Source: Zygnema cylindricum (lineage: Eukaryota > Streptophyta > Zygnematophyceae > Zygnematales > Zygnemataceae). Taken from it: a DNA stretch of 64,000 nt. The notes under the pieces were generated by a model, which saw nothing but the letters and a program-made list of their open reading frames with translations, had not been told where the DNA came from and did no database searches. Below are positions 12,088 to 22,769 of the stretch, one piece after another (within the stretch, counting starts at the first letter, position 1; the number at the start of each line of letters is the position of its first letter). The position numbers and the translations under genes are program-made. The stretch is taken from NCBI GenBank assembly GCA_037447655.1, contig JBBHKE010002640.1:670696-734695 (forward strand), read 5' to 3'.

Positions 12088-13390
12088 TGACTAAGCAAGT
12101 GGCACAATTGATGTACGGCCCTTATTTGTAAATATTTGAAACAACTTTAATTTGTATGTAGTGCATTAAATTTTAGTGTTTGAACAGTGAAATAGGATTA
12201 AAGTCATAATTAGGGTTTGGACGTACTTTCGGTACAGTAGACGTACCGTTGACGTACAGTGTCTTTTATTCGAGTACAGAACTTAGTTACACGTGTAGTT
12301 ATTTTATTAGAGTAGGGCTTAGTAGATAACTATGTGAGTATAAATCGTAGGACTTGATTTATTTTTCAGTATCACAGTTGAATTTATCAAAGTAATGGTA
12401 GACTATTTTTCTGCAACTTTGACCTGATGGTGTGAACACTGTGATGGATTTTTTTGCATGAAACTTTGGGAAGATTCTTTATGATCTAGAAAATATATGT
12501 GTGTGTAGTTTCAGTATGTTCTGTTATCTCTGTAGAATTCTGTGAGAAGTTTACCTGGTTAGTTTGATAAGCTGTCACTTGTTTTTGGGAAACTCTGGAG
12601 CTCATATCTTGTAAATTTTTTGTGGATCTGGCTGTAATTTTTTGAGGTTATAGTGTCTAGTATATACTGCATACTAGTGCAGTTTGAACTGCTTTTATAT
12701 ATTGTGGAGTAATCTGTGCTGTCTGAAACACAGTTGTTTTGGGGTAGTCTGTGGGTGTTTTCAGGGAGTAATCTATGGCTGAAATAGGCAATGGACAAGA
12801 CAAAAATGTTACATTCATGAGAATATGTTCATTTCCACCCACATATAGACAGTTTAGAGAAATAATTACTCTACGATGTGGCGGGTCGGCTTGCAACAGA
12901 AATATTACAGCCACAAACTTGAAAAGGCGATCCATACCTATTGTTATCACAATTTGGCAGTTCATTGTATGGCATCTTAGAGCAATCAAATGGCAAATTT
13001 AACTGCTATATCTTAGACTACCTGAAGTGCTCCTTATTTTCTTATAACTTGCTAGTGCTATCCTTCGTTTTTCAATAATGATATGGTTTGGTTTCAACTG
13101 TGTCTAGGAAGAACCCCTTAGATACTTTCAAATTTTAAATTTATACACGTGTAACAATGTTTCATCAGCCTATTTGGATTCGGTAGTGGCCCTTCTATTA
13201 ACTTTTCTTAGCATTCTGAAAGAATACAAAGTGACTCGCTGTTAGTGTAACGAAGTTATTAGAGTAAAGAAAAAAAAAGTAATATTAACTCTATTTTGGG
13301 TTCAAAGGCCGAACGCCAACAAAATTATATGCTAATTTATATGTCTAACACTAATTTGTTTACACATACCCATATTACAGCTGATTTATT
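12088..13390. other. Unrecognised AT-rich spacer
   Basis: No gene is convincing here. The stretch has a T-rich leader-like segment (12.36-12.77 kb) followed by an ATG at 12775 with a 75-codon frame (MAEIGNGQDKNVTF...). The look, a T/G-rich leader just before a short frame, resembles the start of an LTR-retroelement internal region. I find no PBS, no paired LTR and no recognisable gag motif, so it is left unnamed. Confidence 0.3.
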
Positions 13391-14160
13391 CTCTATTCAA
13401 ATAGTCGACTTTTGAACTTGTGAGAACAGGTTCGCGCAATTTTCTCACGTCTTTATTTTTATGAGTCAAATCTGAGTGCGCTTTCCCTCAATGATGCGCT
13501 CACATTCCCCCATCGACGCCGTTATGGAACACTTTCCTGCACTTTTCTGTTTTAGTATGGACTGACACATTTCGCACATTACAATGTTAAAAAACAATCC
13601 AAGCTAGGGAAGTTGACACTAATTAAACCATACATATTGTAACACAAAGGAAAAATATAATCATTCATCCTATGCTAAGTTTGTGGGTTAAAATTTAGGG
13701 GCGCCGAATTAGTGTGACTAACACCAATAGCGATACACTGTGAATCACCATCGGGGTAGTATAAAGAAACGAATTGTGTTACTAACTCTATGTTGGCTGA
13801 ATGACTTAACGCCAACAAAACATTTGCACATTTCATACACTACATTATTTAATAACTGCCTAAATTAGTGTTTGAAACTGATCAACTCGTAACTATACTA
13901 CATTAAAGGAAAATATTTCGATCGTTAATGATACCAACACAATGATTGGATCACAATGTGGCTTGGTAGGAGTGAATATTATTAATTGTGGATTGAACCG
14001 TGACTATGGATTATATCAGCCTCGGCTCACACTCAACTGTGTATAATGTATCACAGGAAAGTGTTTGTTCCTCAAAATAGGAGTAAATTTTGCACTATAT
14101 CATAACCAGTTCATACTGATCAGTCCAATTTCAGTGTAAATCATACATGTTGTAGTTTTT
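13390..14160 (+). repeat. Dispersed repeat shared with LINE flanks
   Basis: 13.39-13.99 kb matches 47.29-47.64 and 48.62-48.96 kb (shared words GAGAAC.GGTTCGC, CGTCTTTATT, CGACGCCGTTATG). 13.93-14.16 kb matches 50.44-50.66 kb (TGTGGCTTGGTAGGA, AAAGTGTTTGTTCCTCAAAATAGGA). At 48.6-50.7 kb these two blocks flank LINE coding sequence, so here they look like a LINE copy with its middle deleted. The right part forms the 3' flank of reductase copy 1. Confidence 0.55.
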
Positions 14161-14535
14161 CTTTTTTTTACAACAGAGTTGTTCAAAAATACGTGAGATA
14201 GATGCATCTCCAATTCCATAAGTTTCTTAAACTCTGGATATGATTTGCTAATGTATTTGCCCCAACAAACAATGGCATGTAAGCCAATCACATTTGAATT
14301 CGATAACATATAATCCATATTTACATTCGAACATCCTATAAATTCTTAAGCTCCAAATGCTATAAAACATAATGTAGATAAATACTTTGACACGTTGGAG
14401 GTAACAACAAATTTTAAAATAAAGCGTATATCGATTTGCACTATTAGCATATTCTACTCTGAAACAACTGATATTTAAGTCGCTTAACCTTTGCAATTTT
14501 TAGACTTGCCGCATACACTCATGGGCTTTCAAGGG

Positions 14536-17500
14536 TTATTTTTTCTCATTTGTGGGAAGTTTAACAAGTCCAATGTCTATGATCGAATTTGCCGTATCCA
14601 CTACACTTTTTTCCGCCTCTATGTACTCGAATCCCAATTCCGTTTCCGCCCGTTTACCATCAAACTCTTTTGGAGGTTGAAACATGTGACGTCGCAGAAA
14701 GCCAATCGAAAATTGGGGATGAAACAGTGCTAGAAAGTACACGAGAGCGTTCGGTGCAACGCCAATAGGCAGCTTCGCATTTCCAAAATCCTTCTTTAGA
14801 AACGCTGCAAAATTCAACAGCCCAAACTTTAAAGCAATGTCAATACCCCGATACCCCGATTGTGCACCAATTTACAGAATAGATGCCTGTGTTGGTAACA
14901 TAAAGATCAACATAACAACCATAACAAATTAATGTGGTTTTATTTGAATTGTGAAATAATATTATGCGTAGATTATCGCACATAGCGTTCCCTACATCGT
15001 ATATTGTAATTAGAGTAAATAACACTATATCGGTGCTGCTAAATTTTAGCCCTTGAACTTGAAATAATCTTGATACTACTATTTTTTCCTTTACGCTGAT
15101 ATAGGTATATAAATAACTTATTGTTATTTACACTATTTTACGCAAAACATTAAATAGAGTTACATACGGTTTGTGCCAATCCGTCCTTATACATGATTTA
15201 TGGTACAAAATTTGTCATTGTGGCTTCAAATTACTGCTTAGTAACCACGCAAAGTTAAAAGTTCCGTTTCTCAAATCGTGCAGACGACAATTTATGATTT
15301 TTTTATATTTCACGTGTGATCACCGATAGAAAAGTATGTGACCTGAAAATTAACACTATTTGATGTTTTTTGTCAAATAGTGTATGTGTTACACTATTTT
15401 GATTCGAGTTGTAAATTTGCCTAAACGTTTGCACTAACATGTAAAAGGTATTATAAACAGAACTAATTTAGCCCAAGAAATCAGAAAATAGACGCAATCC
15501 AAGTAGACAAAATTTATTTAGGTGTTATGGTTACGTTTCCATTTATGCCATTTTCATAACTAGGAACAAGTAACGCCCCCAAACAACATTAATTAGTTTT
15601 GACGTTTTTTTTTTTGAAGAGTCAGAATACCCCAAAACAAAGTTAAAATACTAAAATATGTCCCATGATATATAATTCTTAACTCTAATTATGATACACG
15701 GTATATTTTCTTGCTTTTAATTAACAATAGTGCAATAAATGTGGAGACATCATACGCATCAATGTAACCACTTTCACCAGTCATCCACACTAAATAGAAC
15801 TTGAGTCTGAATGAAAAATGTGGACATCCTATATTTAGTATTAATCCATATGTCGTGTTTTCTTTTTGTACCTGCAATGTCGATAACGGGATAGTATCCC
15901 GGCCTGCATACAATGTAACGTCCCTTGGCAGTCTCCTTCTCAAGAGCTGCCACGTGGCAGTATGCGACGTCACGAACATCCACAATGCACATGGTAGCAT
16001 TAGGAGTCATAAACATTGAACCGTCCAACATTTGTAGAATGAGCTGAGGGAGGAAAAAAGGAATCAAACGAAACAAAAAGAAAAAAACCAAAAAGGAAAG
16101 AAGAAAATTAAAAAAAGAAAGAAATTCGGCAAAACGTAAACAATTCAGCAAAGTTAAAGCAGTTCAGAACATCTCCTACCGCAGAGAACCACCATACTGT
16201 CCAGAAGACCAAACTTTTTTGAACGTACCTGATTTGGAAACACAATTGATCTTACGCGGATTTGCATAGGAATCCTACCAATCGTCTTTCCATCAAGATG
16301 CATACATGATAAAAGATTGCTACTGAAATTGTCCACACCAATTCCGTTTGGGATTTACAAAATTCTCAGTACATGCAGCATTAGTTAATGAATTGACGAA
16401 GCTTTGAACAACTGATACTTTTCTTGTAATACAATTAGTCTGAGAAACTTCGACCACGAGAAGAATAACGATCAGGACTCAGTCCTCTCGATGCATAATT
16501 ATTTTGCCGCTACTTCAAGTTTTCCTTATTGCCATGTTTCTGATAAAACAAGCCCCAAGGATAGGTTCCTCAGAATTGAAGACTTAGTAATTTCAAGACT
16601 TTCACCGGAATGTATGAGAAGAAAGACATTTACAATGCTGGTTTAATGTTAACTGCTCTTAACAACGGCCACCAAATACAAACTTTCCAAGTCCTTAATA
16701 CTGTGAGTACTCACAAGTGGACTCGACCGTGCATGTAGTTTATCAAAAACAGGTCCGAAAACGGTTGACGGAAGAATAGTAACTAACTCAAACCGCCACG
16801 TGTCATCTTCCTGTTCGTTATATACTTTCCATGCGTACTTTTCAGAGAGGGTTTTTCCCAAAAAATATGGGTCCTGAATAGTCGCCTTCTCATTCCAGTC
16901 ACCTTCGTTGTACGGTCGTCCTATCACAGAACTTTCTTGGCCCACTGCCGTGGTACCGGATGTCATGACTACGCGCCTGCACACAGATAGACCGACAGAG
17001 GGAGAAGGAGAGGGACAGGGAGATGGGAAGAAAAAGTAGAAGAGAGGACAAGAGGAAGAGAGAGGAAGACGAGGTTGGGGGAAGGAAGAGGGGAGAGGGG
17101 AGAGGGGGAGGAGACGGAAAAGGGGAGGTAGGAGGGGGAGAGGGAAAGGGAGAGGGAGAGGGAGAGGGAGAGACCATATAAGAAGAACGCACATTGAGTT
17201 GTTTCCGATGACGCAAGTACACGAAGGAGAGGCACGACTTGCTTCTATTGACTGGCACAACAGAGAGGAGAGGGACAGAGAGAAAGAAAGAAAATGGAGA
17301 AATGGGACAGGAGAAAAAAATGCAGAAGAAGTGGACATAAAGAAAGGAGTGAGAACGAAAGAAAAATAACCACAATCTGTAATTCTTAACTTCCGTGATC
17401 TCAAATCCCAGTGCCTAGCTGAAGGCTACTTACTTGGCACATCTTGCCTTCAGAATCGACGAAAAAACATTTTTTGTGCCCTCCACAACAGGGTCCACAA

Positions 17501-17648
17501 TCCCTTTGTACGGATCTTTCTTTGCTTTCATTTGGACTGCAGTTGCCACGTGGCACACATATTCACATCCTTCCATGACTTTATCAAAGCTTTCAAGAAT
17601 CACGATGTCGACGGAAAATAGCTCCAAATGGCCACATGTGCCCTCTGC
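14536..17648 (-). pseudogene. Reductase copy 1 (DFR/CCR-like SDR), exons 3-6 only
   Basis: Minus-strand remnant of a six-exon NAD(P)-dependent reductase of the dihydroflavonol/cinnamoyl-CoA/aldehyde-reductase type. Exons: 3 = 17434-17648, 4 = 16715-16976, 5 = 15872-16043, 6 = 14536-14804. Introns have GT donors and AG acceptors and the phases agree. Exon 6 uses the acceptor TTTTGCAG/CG, which makes it the reference for the family. Exons 1 and 2 with the Rossmann TGxxGxxG motif are missing: where they should be lies an LTR plus retroelement leader (17.80-18.40 kb), then gene 5' flank. Exon 4 has the catalytic YFLGK (YxxxK) but MTSG where the other copies have MTSS, so the family's active-site serine is glycine. 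The C-terminus (ELGFEYIEAEKSVVDTANS) matches the last helix of DFR/CCR proteins. It could be transcribed but cannot make a full enzyme. Confidence 0.85.
16985..17380 (+). repeat. Purine-rich GA tract in intron 3 of copy 1
   Basis: A GAG/GGGAGA-rich tract lies just upstream of the exon 4 acceptor; on the coding strand it is a very long polypyrimidine tract. The same tract is in copies 2 (29.94-30.29 kb) and 3 (37.74-38.13 kb), with different numbers of GGGAGA units. The serine/proline/leucine-rich frames seen here in all three frames are low-complexity artefacts. Confidence 0.85.
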
Positions 17649-17801
17649 CTGTCCAAACAAACGTTTAATATTGTAAATTTTCAGTTTATTTGCAAATTTT
17701 CAGCGTTTTTGCAAATCTTCAGTTTTTTGACGAAATATCAATTCTTTTGCAAAATCTCACTTGCAAATTTTTAGCGAGATTTCAAGACTTGTCGAAAGGC
17801 T

Positions 17802-18233
17802 TGTTGGAATTCTTTGTGAAACGACGTCTCAGTTTGTTGAGCGCCTTCATATGTACTATATAGTTTGCGTGTGATATCGTTTGATTTCGGTTTTGGTTTT
17901 GCGTGCGAAGTACATTAGTACTTTAAGTTATTACGACGTTTCATACATTTGTATAGTACCGCGTATAGTATGTTGGTTCGCGTGTACTTTTGTATGATTG
18001 GTTCGCATGCGTACTTTTGTACGTCATGCGATCCTTAGTACTTTGTTTGTTTGAGTTCTGGAGTATTTAGGACTTGGTCGTTTTCGGTGAAAAGATTATC
18101 TTTGTAAGAGGGGAAAAACTTCCGGTGAAATATAATTTTGTCTTTTGCTGGAGTTGATCTCTTCTTGCTGTCTTTGCTTCCGCACTTGAATTCTTGTTGT
18201 CCTTCTCCTACCATCTGTGACCAGATCCTATCA
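17802..18233 (+). mobile_element. LTR of a third retroelement family (LTR-C)
   Basis: A 432-bp segment from TGTTGGAATT to CCTATCA has canonical TG...CA ends and is followed two bases later by a PBS. It interrupts sequence that matches intron 2 of reductase copies 2 and 3 (compare GATTTCAAGACTTGTCGAAAGGCT with 30.70 and 38.53 kb). No second LTR is present; the element is truncated 165 bp downstream. Confidence 0.7.
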
Positions 18234-18235
18234 AG

Positions 18236-18247
18236 TGGTATCGGAGC
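18236..18247 (+). other. Primer-binding site, initiator tRNA-Met type
   Basis: TGGTATCGGAGC differs at one base from TGGTATCAGAGC, the usual plant retrotransposon site complementary to the 3' end of initiator tRNA-Met. It lies 2 bp after the LTR-C end, where a PBS is expected. Confidence 0.8.
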
Positions 18248-18292
18248 TAGCTTGCTCCATTAAGAGTTCTACAGGCGGCAAGTCTTGCCGCC

Positions 18293-18400
18293 ATGGAGGG
18301 AAAGAAGAAGAAGTCCTCATCCACACCTTCTCCTATTGCGGCTCCTAATCCGGATCTACCGGATCTACCGGATCTGGCCGATTCATCTCCAGATGAGTAG
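18293..18400 (+). pseudogene. Gag start of the LTR-C element, truncated
   Basis: A 35-codon frame follows the PBS, starting MEGKKKKSSSTPSP, lysine/serine/proline-rich, with a DLPDLPDLAD repeat, and stopping at TAG 18398. It is probably the N-terminus of gag cut by the deletion that joined the element to reductase upstream sequence at ~18.41 kb. Too short to assign a superfamily. Confidence 0.45.
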
Positions 18401-18409
18401 AATCCTTCA

Positions 18410-18894
18410 GAATTTTTTCATTGGCTCTATCTCTTTCAGGGAAAAGATTCTTTTGACAGTCTTTCCGCCTAAAAAATTTGGAAAAAATAGTACAAACTAC
18501 CCAATAAAAATGTCGGTCGGACGGCCAAGACTTCTCGGCATTGTTTTCACACGTGTGTGAAATCGAAATTTCCGGCAGAAACAGACGCAGTTGCCGGCGG
18601 CTGTCTTCAGCATGGCCGTGAGATTGTCAGTTCCGGCTGGACCGTACTTAATTTGTCCTTTACCGTACATAAATTCAGTTTGTGTATGTCCACATCAAAT
18701 ACGGAATGCGTCCGCATGCTTGGCGTTTTGCAATTCTGAAGTCCCTCGATTCCACCACACCGTCAACGTTAAATTCGCGTCTGCACCATTTCCGTACAGT
18801 TGACACTTGCTGGACTTCAGAAGATGCCAAGAAGTTACGCTGGACGCCTTCAAGAGCATCAATAGGTTAGGGCAGTTCCCGTGTATCCGAGACT
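18410..18894 (-). other. Reductase 5' flank, joined to the LTR-C fragment
   Basis: 18.41-18.83 kb matches 40.49-40.87 plus 42.01-42.09 kb, upstream of reductase copy 3 (shared TTTCTGCCTAAAAAATT, CGGACGGCCAAGA, CACCACACCGTCAAC). In copies 2 and 3 this flank lies 0.45-0.8 kb upstream of exon 1. Here it directly follows the LTR-C fragment, so exons 1-2 and the proximal promoter of copy 1 were deleted. Confidence 0.65.
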
Positions 18895-18897
18895 TAG

Positions 18898-19672
18898 GGT
18901 ATGTCCCCATGTGCATAAGTAAGGACTTTTTTTGTCGCTTTCCTGTAAAACTTAGCGCCGTACTGCGTAAGTTGCAACCGTACGAAGGAATCGCAAATTT
19001 GTAGAGTACAATTTGCGTCATCCTCGAATTTAGGATGTATGAAAATTTGTCTTGTGTTTTTCGACCCACTCCCACGACAAAAAACGTCATCTTGAACCTT
19101 ACGTTTAAAACACATGCGCGATGTGTTTTAAAACCAGGGATTTTCTACAAACAAATATGAACATATATTCGCACTTGACGTAATTTCCGGAAAAATTCAC
19201 ACGATTTCCAAAGACAAAGAAAAGTACAGAATTCGCTATGTTTTGTTCGTTTGCGTTCGAATACGACGAAGAAAAGTACACGATTTGTTTGGTAATGTCC
19301 TTTTTCGTCCAGTACGGTTTTTTTTTTGCAGGGGTCTTCAAATTCCGATGCCATTTCACGTCGACCGGGTAGGAGACGCAAAGGCAAAGCGCCTCGTCTT
19401 CAACCGTGAAACGGCACAGGGTGGAAGGCAGTACGTCTACAAATGTCAGGGTAAGACAATGCGACGTCACACGCACTTCCAAAAAATAACGTGCGACCAC
19501 AGATTGTAGACGTTGACAACCGTCACGGGTATTGTCGACGTATACGATCGTCACACGCGTAAGTTACGATTTCGTCCTTACAGACATAGGGACACTTGAA
19601 AACCGGGTCCGGCGGATCCGCGCTAAAATACAACGTAAGTTCGCTAAGTTACAAGTACATGGGAACAAACCC
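18898..19672 (+). mobile_element. TWA-type MITE, unit A
   Basis: A 775-bp unit from GGGTATGTCCCCATGTG to ACATGGGAACAAACCC, with TTA on the left (18895-18897) and TAA on the right (19673-19675). Internal landmarks repeated in all family members: TGCGTCATCC, GACCCACT, AAAACACAT, CGTCACGGGTATTGTCGACG, CGGCGGATCCGCGC. No transposase frame is present. TIR and 3-bp TWA target sites fit the PIF/Harbinger superfamily; that assignment is inference. Confidence 0.75.
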
Positions 19673-19675
19673 TAA

Positions 19676-20422
19676 GGGTGCGTCTCTATGTACTTCAAAC
19701 TTAGAGATTTTTTTTTGTTTTTTAGCGCAGATCCGGCGGACCCGGATTTCGGGTGTCCCTATGTGTACCAAACGAAGTTGTCACTTAAGGGCGTGACGAT
19801 TATATATGTCGACAATGCCAGTGACGGCTGTCGATGGTGTACAATCTGTGATGACGCACCAAATTGTAAAAAATTGCCTTGGACGTCGCGAGAATGCGAG
19901 GCTGCGTGAGAGAGGCGGCGTGTGCAACTTGCTGGGGCGCCCTCAAAGATTTCTCAAGATTTCGTCAAATGGCATTCAAATTTTCAGACCCCTGGAATGG
20001 AAAAGTCCGTACAGAACGAAACGCGACAAAACAAAACAAATTGTGTACTTTGTTGGACGCAAACGGACAAAACATAACGAATAGTGTACCTTTCGCCGTC
20101 GCTTGAATTCATTTGAGATTTTTGAAAAAAATATTACACGTGCGAATACGTGTTCCTATTTGTTTTTCAGAAATACTTTGTTTTAAAACACTTCGGCCCT
20201 GTATTTTAAAGAAAAGTTTGAAGATGACGTTTTTTGGCGTGGCCGTGGGTCTAAGAACACAAGACGACAAGATGTAGTACATCTTAAATTCGATGATGAC
20301 ACAAAATGTACTTCTCTTTTTTTCTATTTTTTTGTACGGTTGAAACTTACGCGGTACAGCTCTAAGTTTTACAGGAAAACGATAAAAAAAAAACCCTTAC
20401 TTAAGCACACAGCGACGCACCC
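19676..20422 (-). mobile_element. TWA-type MITE, unit B (inverted)
   Basis: A 747-bp unit in opposite orientation to A, from GGGTGCGTCTCTATGTA to GACGCACCC, flanked by TAA on both sides (19673-19675, 20423-20425). Head-to-tail comparison with A gives a palindrome centred near 19.67 kb. No transposase frame. Confidence 0.8.
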
Positions 20423-21125
20423 TAAGTTGCAACCGTACGAAGGAATCGGAAATTTGTAGAGTACAATTTGCGTCATCCTCAAACTTAGGATGTACAAAAA
20501 TTTGTCGTCTTGTGTTTTTCGACCCACTTCCACTTCCACGACATCTTCAACCTTATGTTTAAAACACATGCGCAATGTGTTTTAAAACTAGGTATTTTTG
20601 ATACACAAATAGGAACATATATTCGCAGGTGCCGTAATTTTCGAAAAAAATCATACGATTTCTAAGGACAAAGAGAAGTACAAAATTCGCTATGTTTTGT
20701 CCATTTGCGTTCAATACGACAAAGAAAAGTACACAATTTGTTTGGTTTTGTCCGTTTTGGTCTAGTACGATTTTTTTTTTGTGCAAGGGGCTCAAAATTT
20801 TGATGTCATTTCACGTCGAGCGGCCAAGAGACGCGAAGGCAAAGCGCATCTTCTTCAACCGTGAAACGTCACAGGGTGGAAGGTGATACGTCTACAATGT
20901 CACAGTAAGACATGCGACGTCACAAGCAGTTCCAAAAAAAAACGTGCGACAAGATAGATTATAGACGCTGACAACCGTCACAGGTATTGTCGACGTATAC
21001 AATCGTCAGAAACGTAAGTTACGATTAGGTTCTTACACATAGGGACACTTGAAAACAGGGTCCGGCGGATCCGCGCTAAAATACAAAGTAAGTTCGCTAA
21101 GTTCCAAGTATATGGGGACATACCC
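20423..21125 (+). mobile_element. TWA-type MITE, unit C, lacking its left end
   Basis: Starts inside the family at AGTTGCAACCGTACGAAGG (equivalent to ~18.97 kb in A) and ends TATGGGGACATACCC at 21125, followed by TTA (21126-21128). Unit B abuts it at a TAA that is internal to C, so B most likely inserted into C. The missing left end was replaced by unit A. Confidence 0.7.
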
Positions 21126-21128
21126 TTA

Positions 21129-22766
21129 GTCTTGTCACTTTGTTTTTTAGAAAAAATTATACGTACTACTTTCGAAGCATTCCGATGTAATGCAATTAAA
21201 TACACTAGTTAGTTAATTACCCCCGCTCCACAGCCTCTCTACGGAAAAAAGCGCGCCGAAAAAAGTCACGCACAGATTGGAAACATGCAACGAGTTTTTT
21301 TTTTGTACTCCAAGTAGTTAGAAAACCTCCGACACATGCGACATCATTCGCACACCTCGTGGAACTTTATTTAAAATCACCTCGCAAGGTGATTTTATTA
21401 CAAGTTTGAAGTTGAGCTAGAAGGACGCGAAAGTGGGTCGAAACACACTAGAGGACAAACACCATCGCGTTAGACAACAAACTGCCGTACATTTAAAGTT
21501 TCAAGGTGACGCAAATTGTACTGTGGTAATTTCAATTTTTTGGTACGTCTGCGGATTTTCTCCTTAAGAGCTAAGTTTTGGAGGAAAATGACACAAAAAA
21601 ACCCTAACTACATCACATGGGAAAGTGCCCTTATTCGTACACACGTACGCACATTAATGTATGAAAAAGTACGTTCTCTACTGTACCAGACGTCAATCAC
21701 AAGCCACTTTGCTCATATGCCAGCTTGCTATTTTGTCTCCGAACATGTAAAGTACTAAAGTGGTTGTCCACGGAAAAGATCTTGACAGTTCCATGCTGCG
21801 CAATGACGTAAGCAATCATGCACCTCGTACAAGACAACATTTTACAGTCCCCCTCGAACAACCGACTTGAGGAGGCTAACTATCATAGTTCAGAAGTAGG
21901 AGTTTCAACTTTAAAAAAACCCTAAAAAACCCTAAATGTCGGCGCCTTTATTGTAAGTTGTGTTATGGGTTTTTCATGTGATCTTCTTAAGTCGATACTT
22001 TGATTCAGCGACCGTCTGATTGTCCGAATCTGACGATTGTCCTATCGTAAGTTGTGTTATGGGCTTTTCATGTGATCTTCTTAGATCGCTACTTTGATCA
22101 GCGACCGTCCGATCGTCCAAAATCTGACGGTTTAAATAAAAAATACCTCAAAACTCACAGAAAAATAATTTTTTGTCCGAATGTTTTTCAAAATTTAAAC
22201 ATGACGTTTAATTCTCTATTGAACGATGTGCAACTCAACCTTGTTACTATTTTATTTCATTTTGCGGCCAATACAATATGGGTCTTAAGGGTATATTGTA
22301 TTTTTTGCGTACAATAGGCATATTGTATGGGCGACTTTCACCTACATTTGAACTATGCTAACTATTGACGCCGAAAAAGCCTAAGCTAATAGAAACGTGC
22401 CACGTACCGCATAAAAATTCTAGGAGCACGATAACTGAAATCGACGTCTGCTTTCCCACAAGACTACTTGTCTATCGTGTGCAGAGCGAACAAAAAGTGG
22501 TTTCGGGGATAACAATGTCTCTTGACAAGGCGGTTTCTGTACCGTTCGTAAGATTCCGCCTGCCGACGAAAAGTACGTGGAATCACACTGACAACGATTG
22601 TCGTTTGCACACAGCCTGGACCCAAAAATTTGCTGATGATCATCATGGAAAAGATTGCCATGCGTAAGGTTAAATATTGCCGACATCGAACATAAGAATT
22701 TGAAGGCACGTGTTTTCTGTGTTGTCACGCTGGACAGAGGGAGATAGAAGTGCCAAGTTAATGAAG
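21129..22766. repeat. Spacer repeat R2, copy 1
   Basis: 21.48-21.88 kb and 22.37-22.76 kb match 44.56-44.72 and 45.91-46.45 kb (shared TACGCACATTAATGTA, ACGTCAATCACAAG, TGACGTAAGCAATCAT, TTTGCTGATGATCA). No coding sequence. The two paralogues carry different insertions: a MITE here (21884-22357), a solo LTR there. Confidence 0.6.
21884..22357 (+). mobile_element. MITE family 2, single copy with TSD
   Basis: A 474-bp element from CATAGTTCAGAAGTAGG to CACCTACATTTGAACTATG, flanked by CTAACTAT at 21876-21883 and 22358-22365 (the preceding G also matches, so the TSD is 8 or 9 bp). It contains an internal duplication of an ~85-bp block starting GTAAGTTGTGTTATGGG. The paralogous spacer at ~46.07 kb lacks it. 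TSD length fits hAT (8) or Mutator (9); no transposase. Confidence 0.8.
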
Positions 22767-22769
22767 TTA

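Noticed and set aside
12775-13002. Small gene starting MAEIGNGQDKNVTF
   Set aside because: No recognised domain, no conserved relative in the window, overlapped by minus-strand frames of equal length.
16649-17404. Long serine/proline/leucine-rich proteins (also 29572-30367 and 37373-38163)
   Set aside because: They are translations of the GA-rich intron 3 tract joined to exon 4; all three frames are open because of low complexity. Only the exon 4 part is coding.
19105-19554. Gene-like frames in the TWA MITEs (18.9-24.5 kb)
   Set aside because: Similar short frames appear in every unit on both strands and are broken differently in each; no transposase motif was found.
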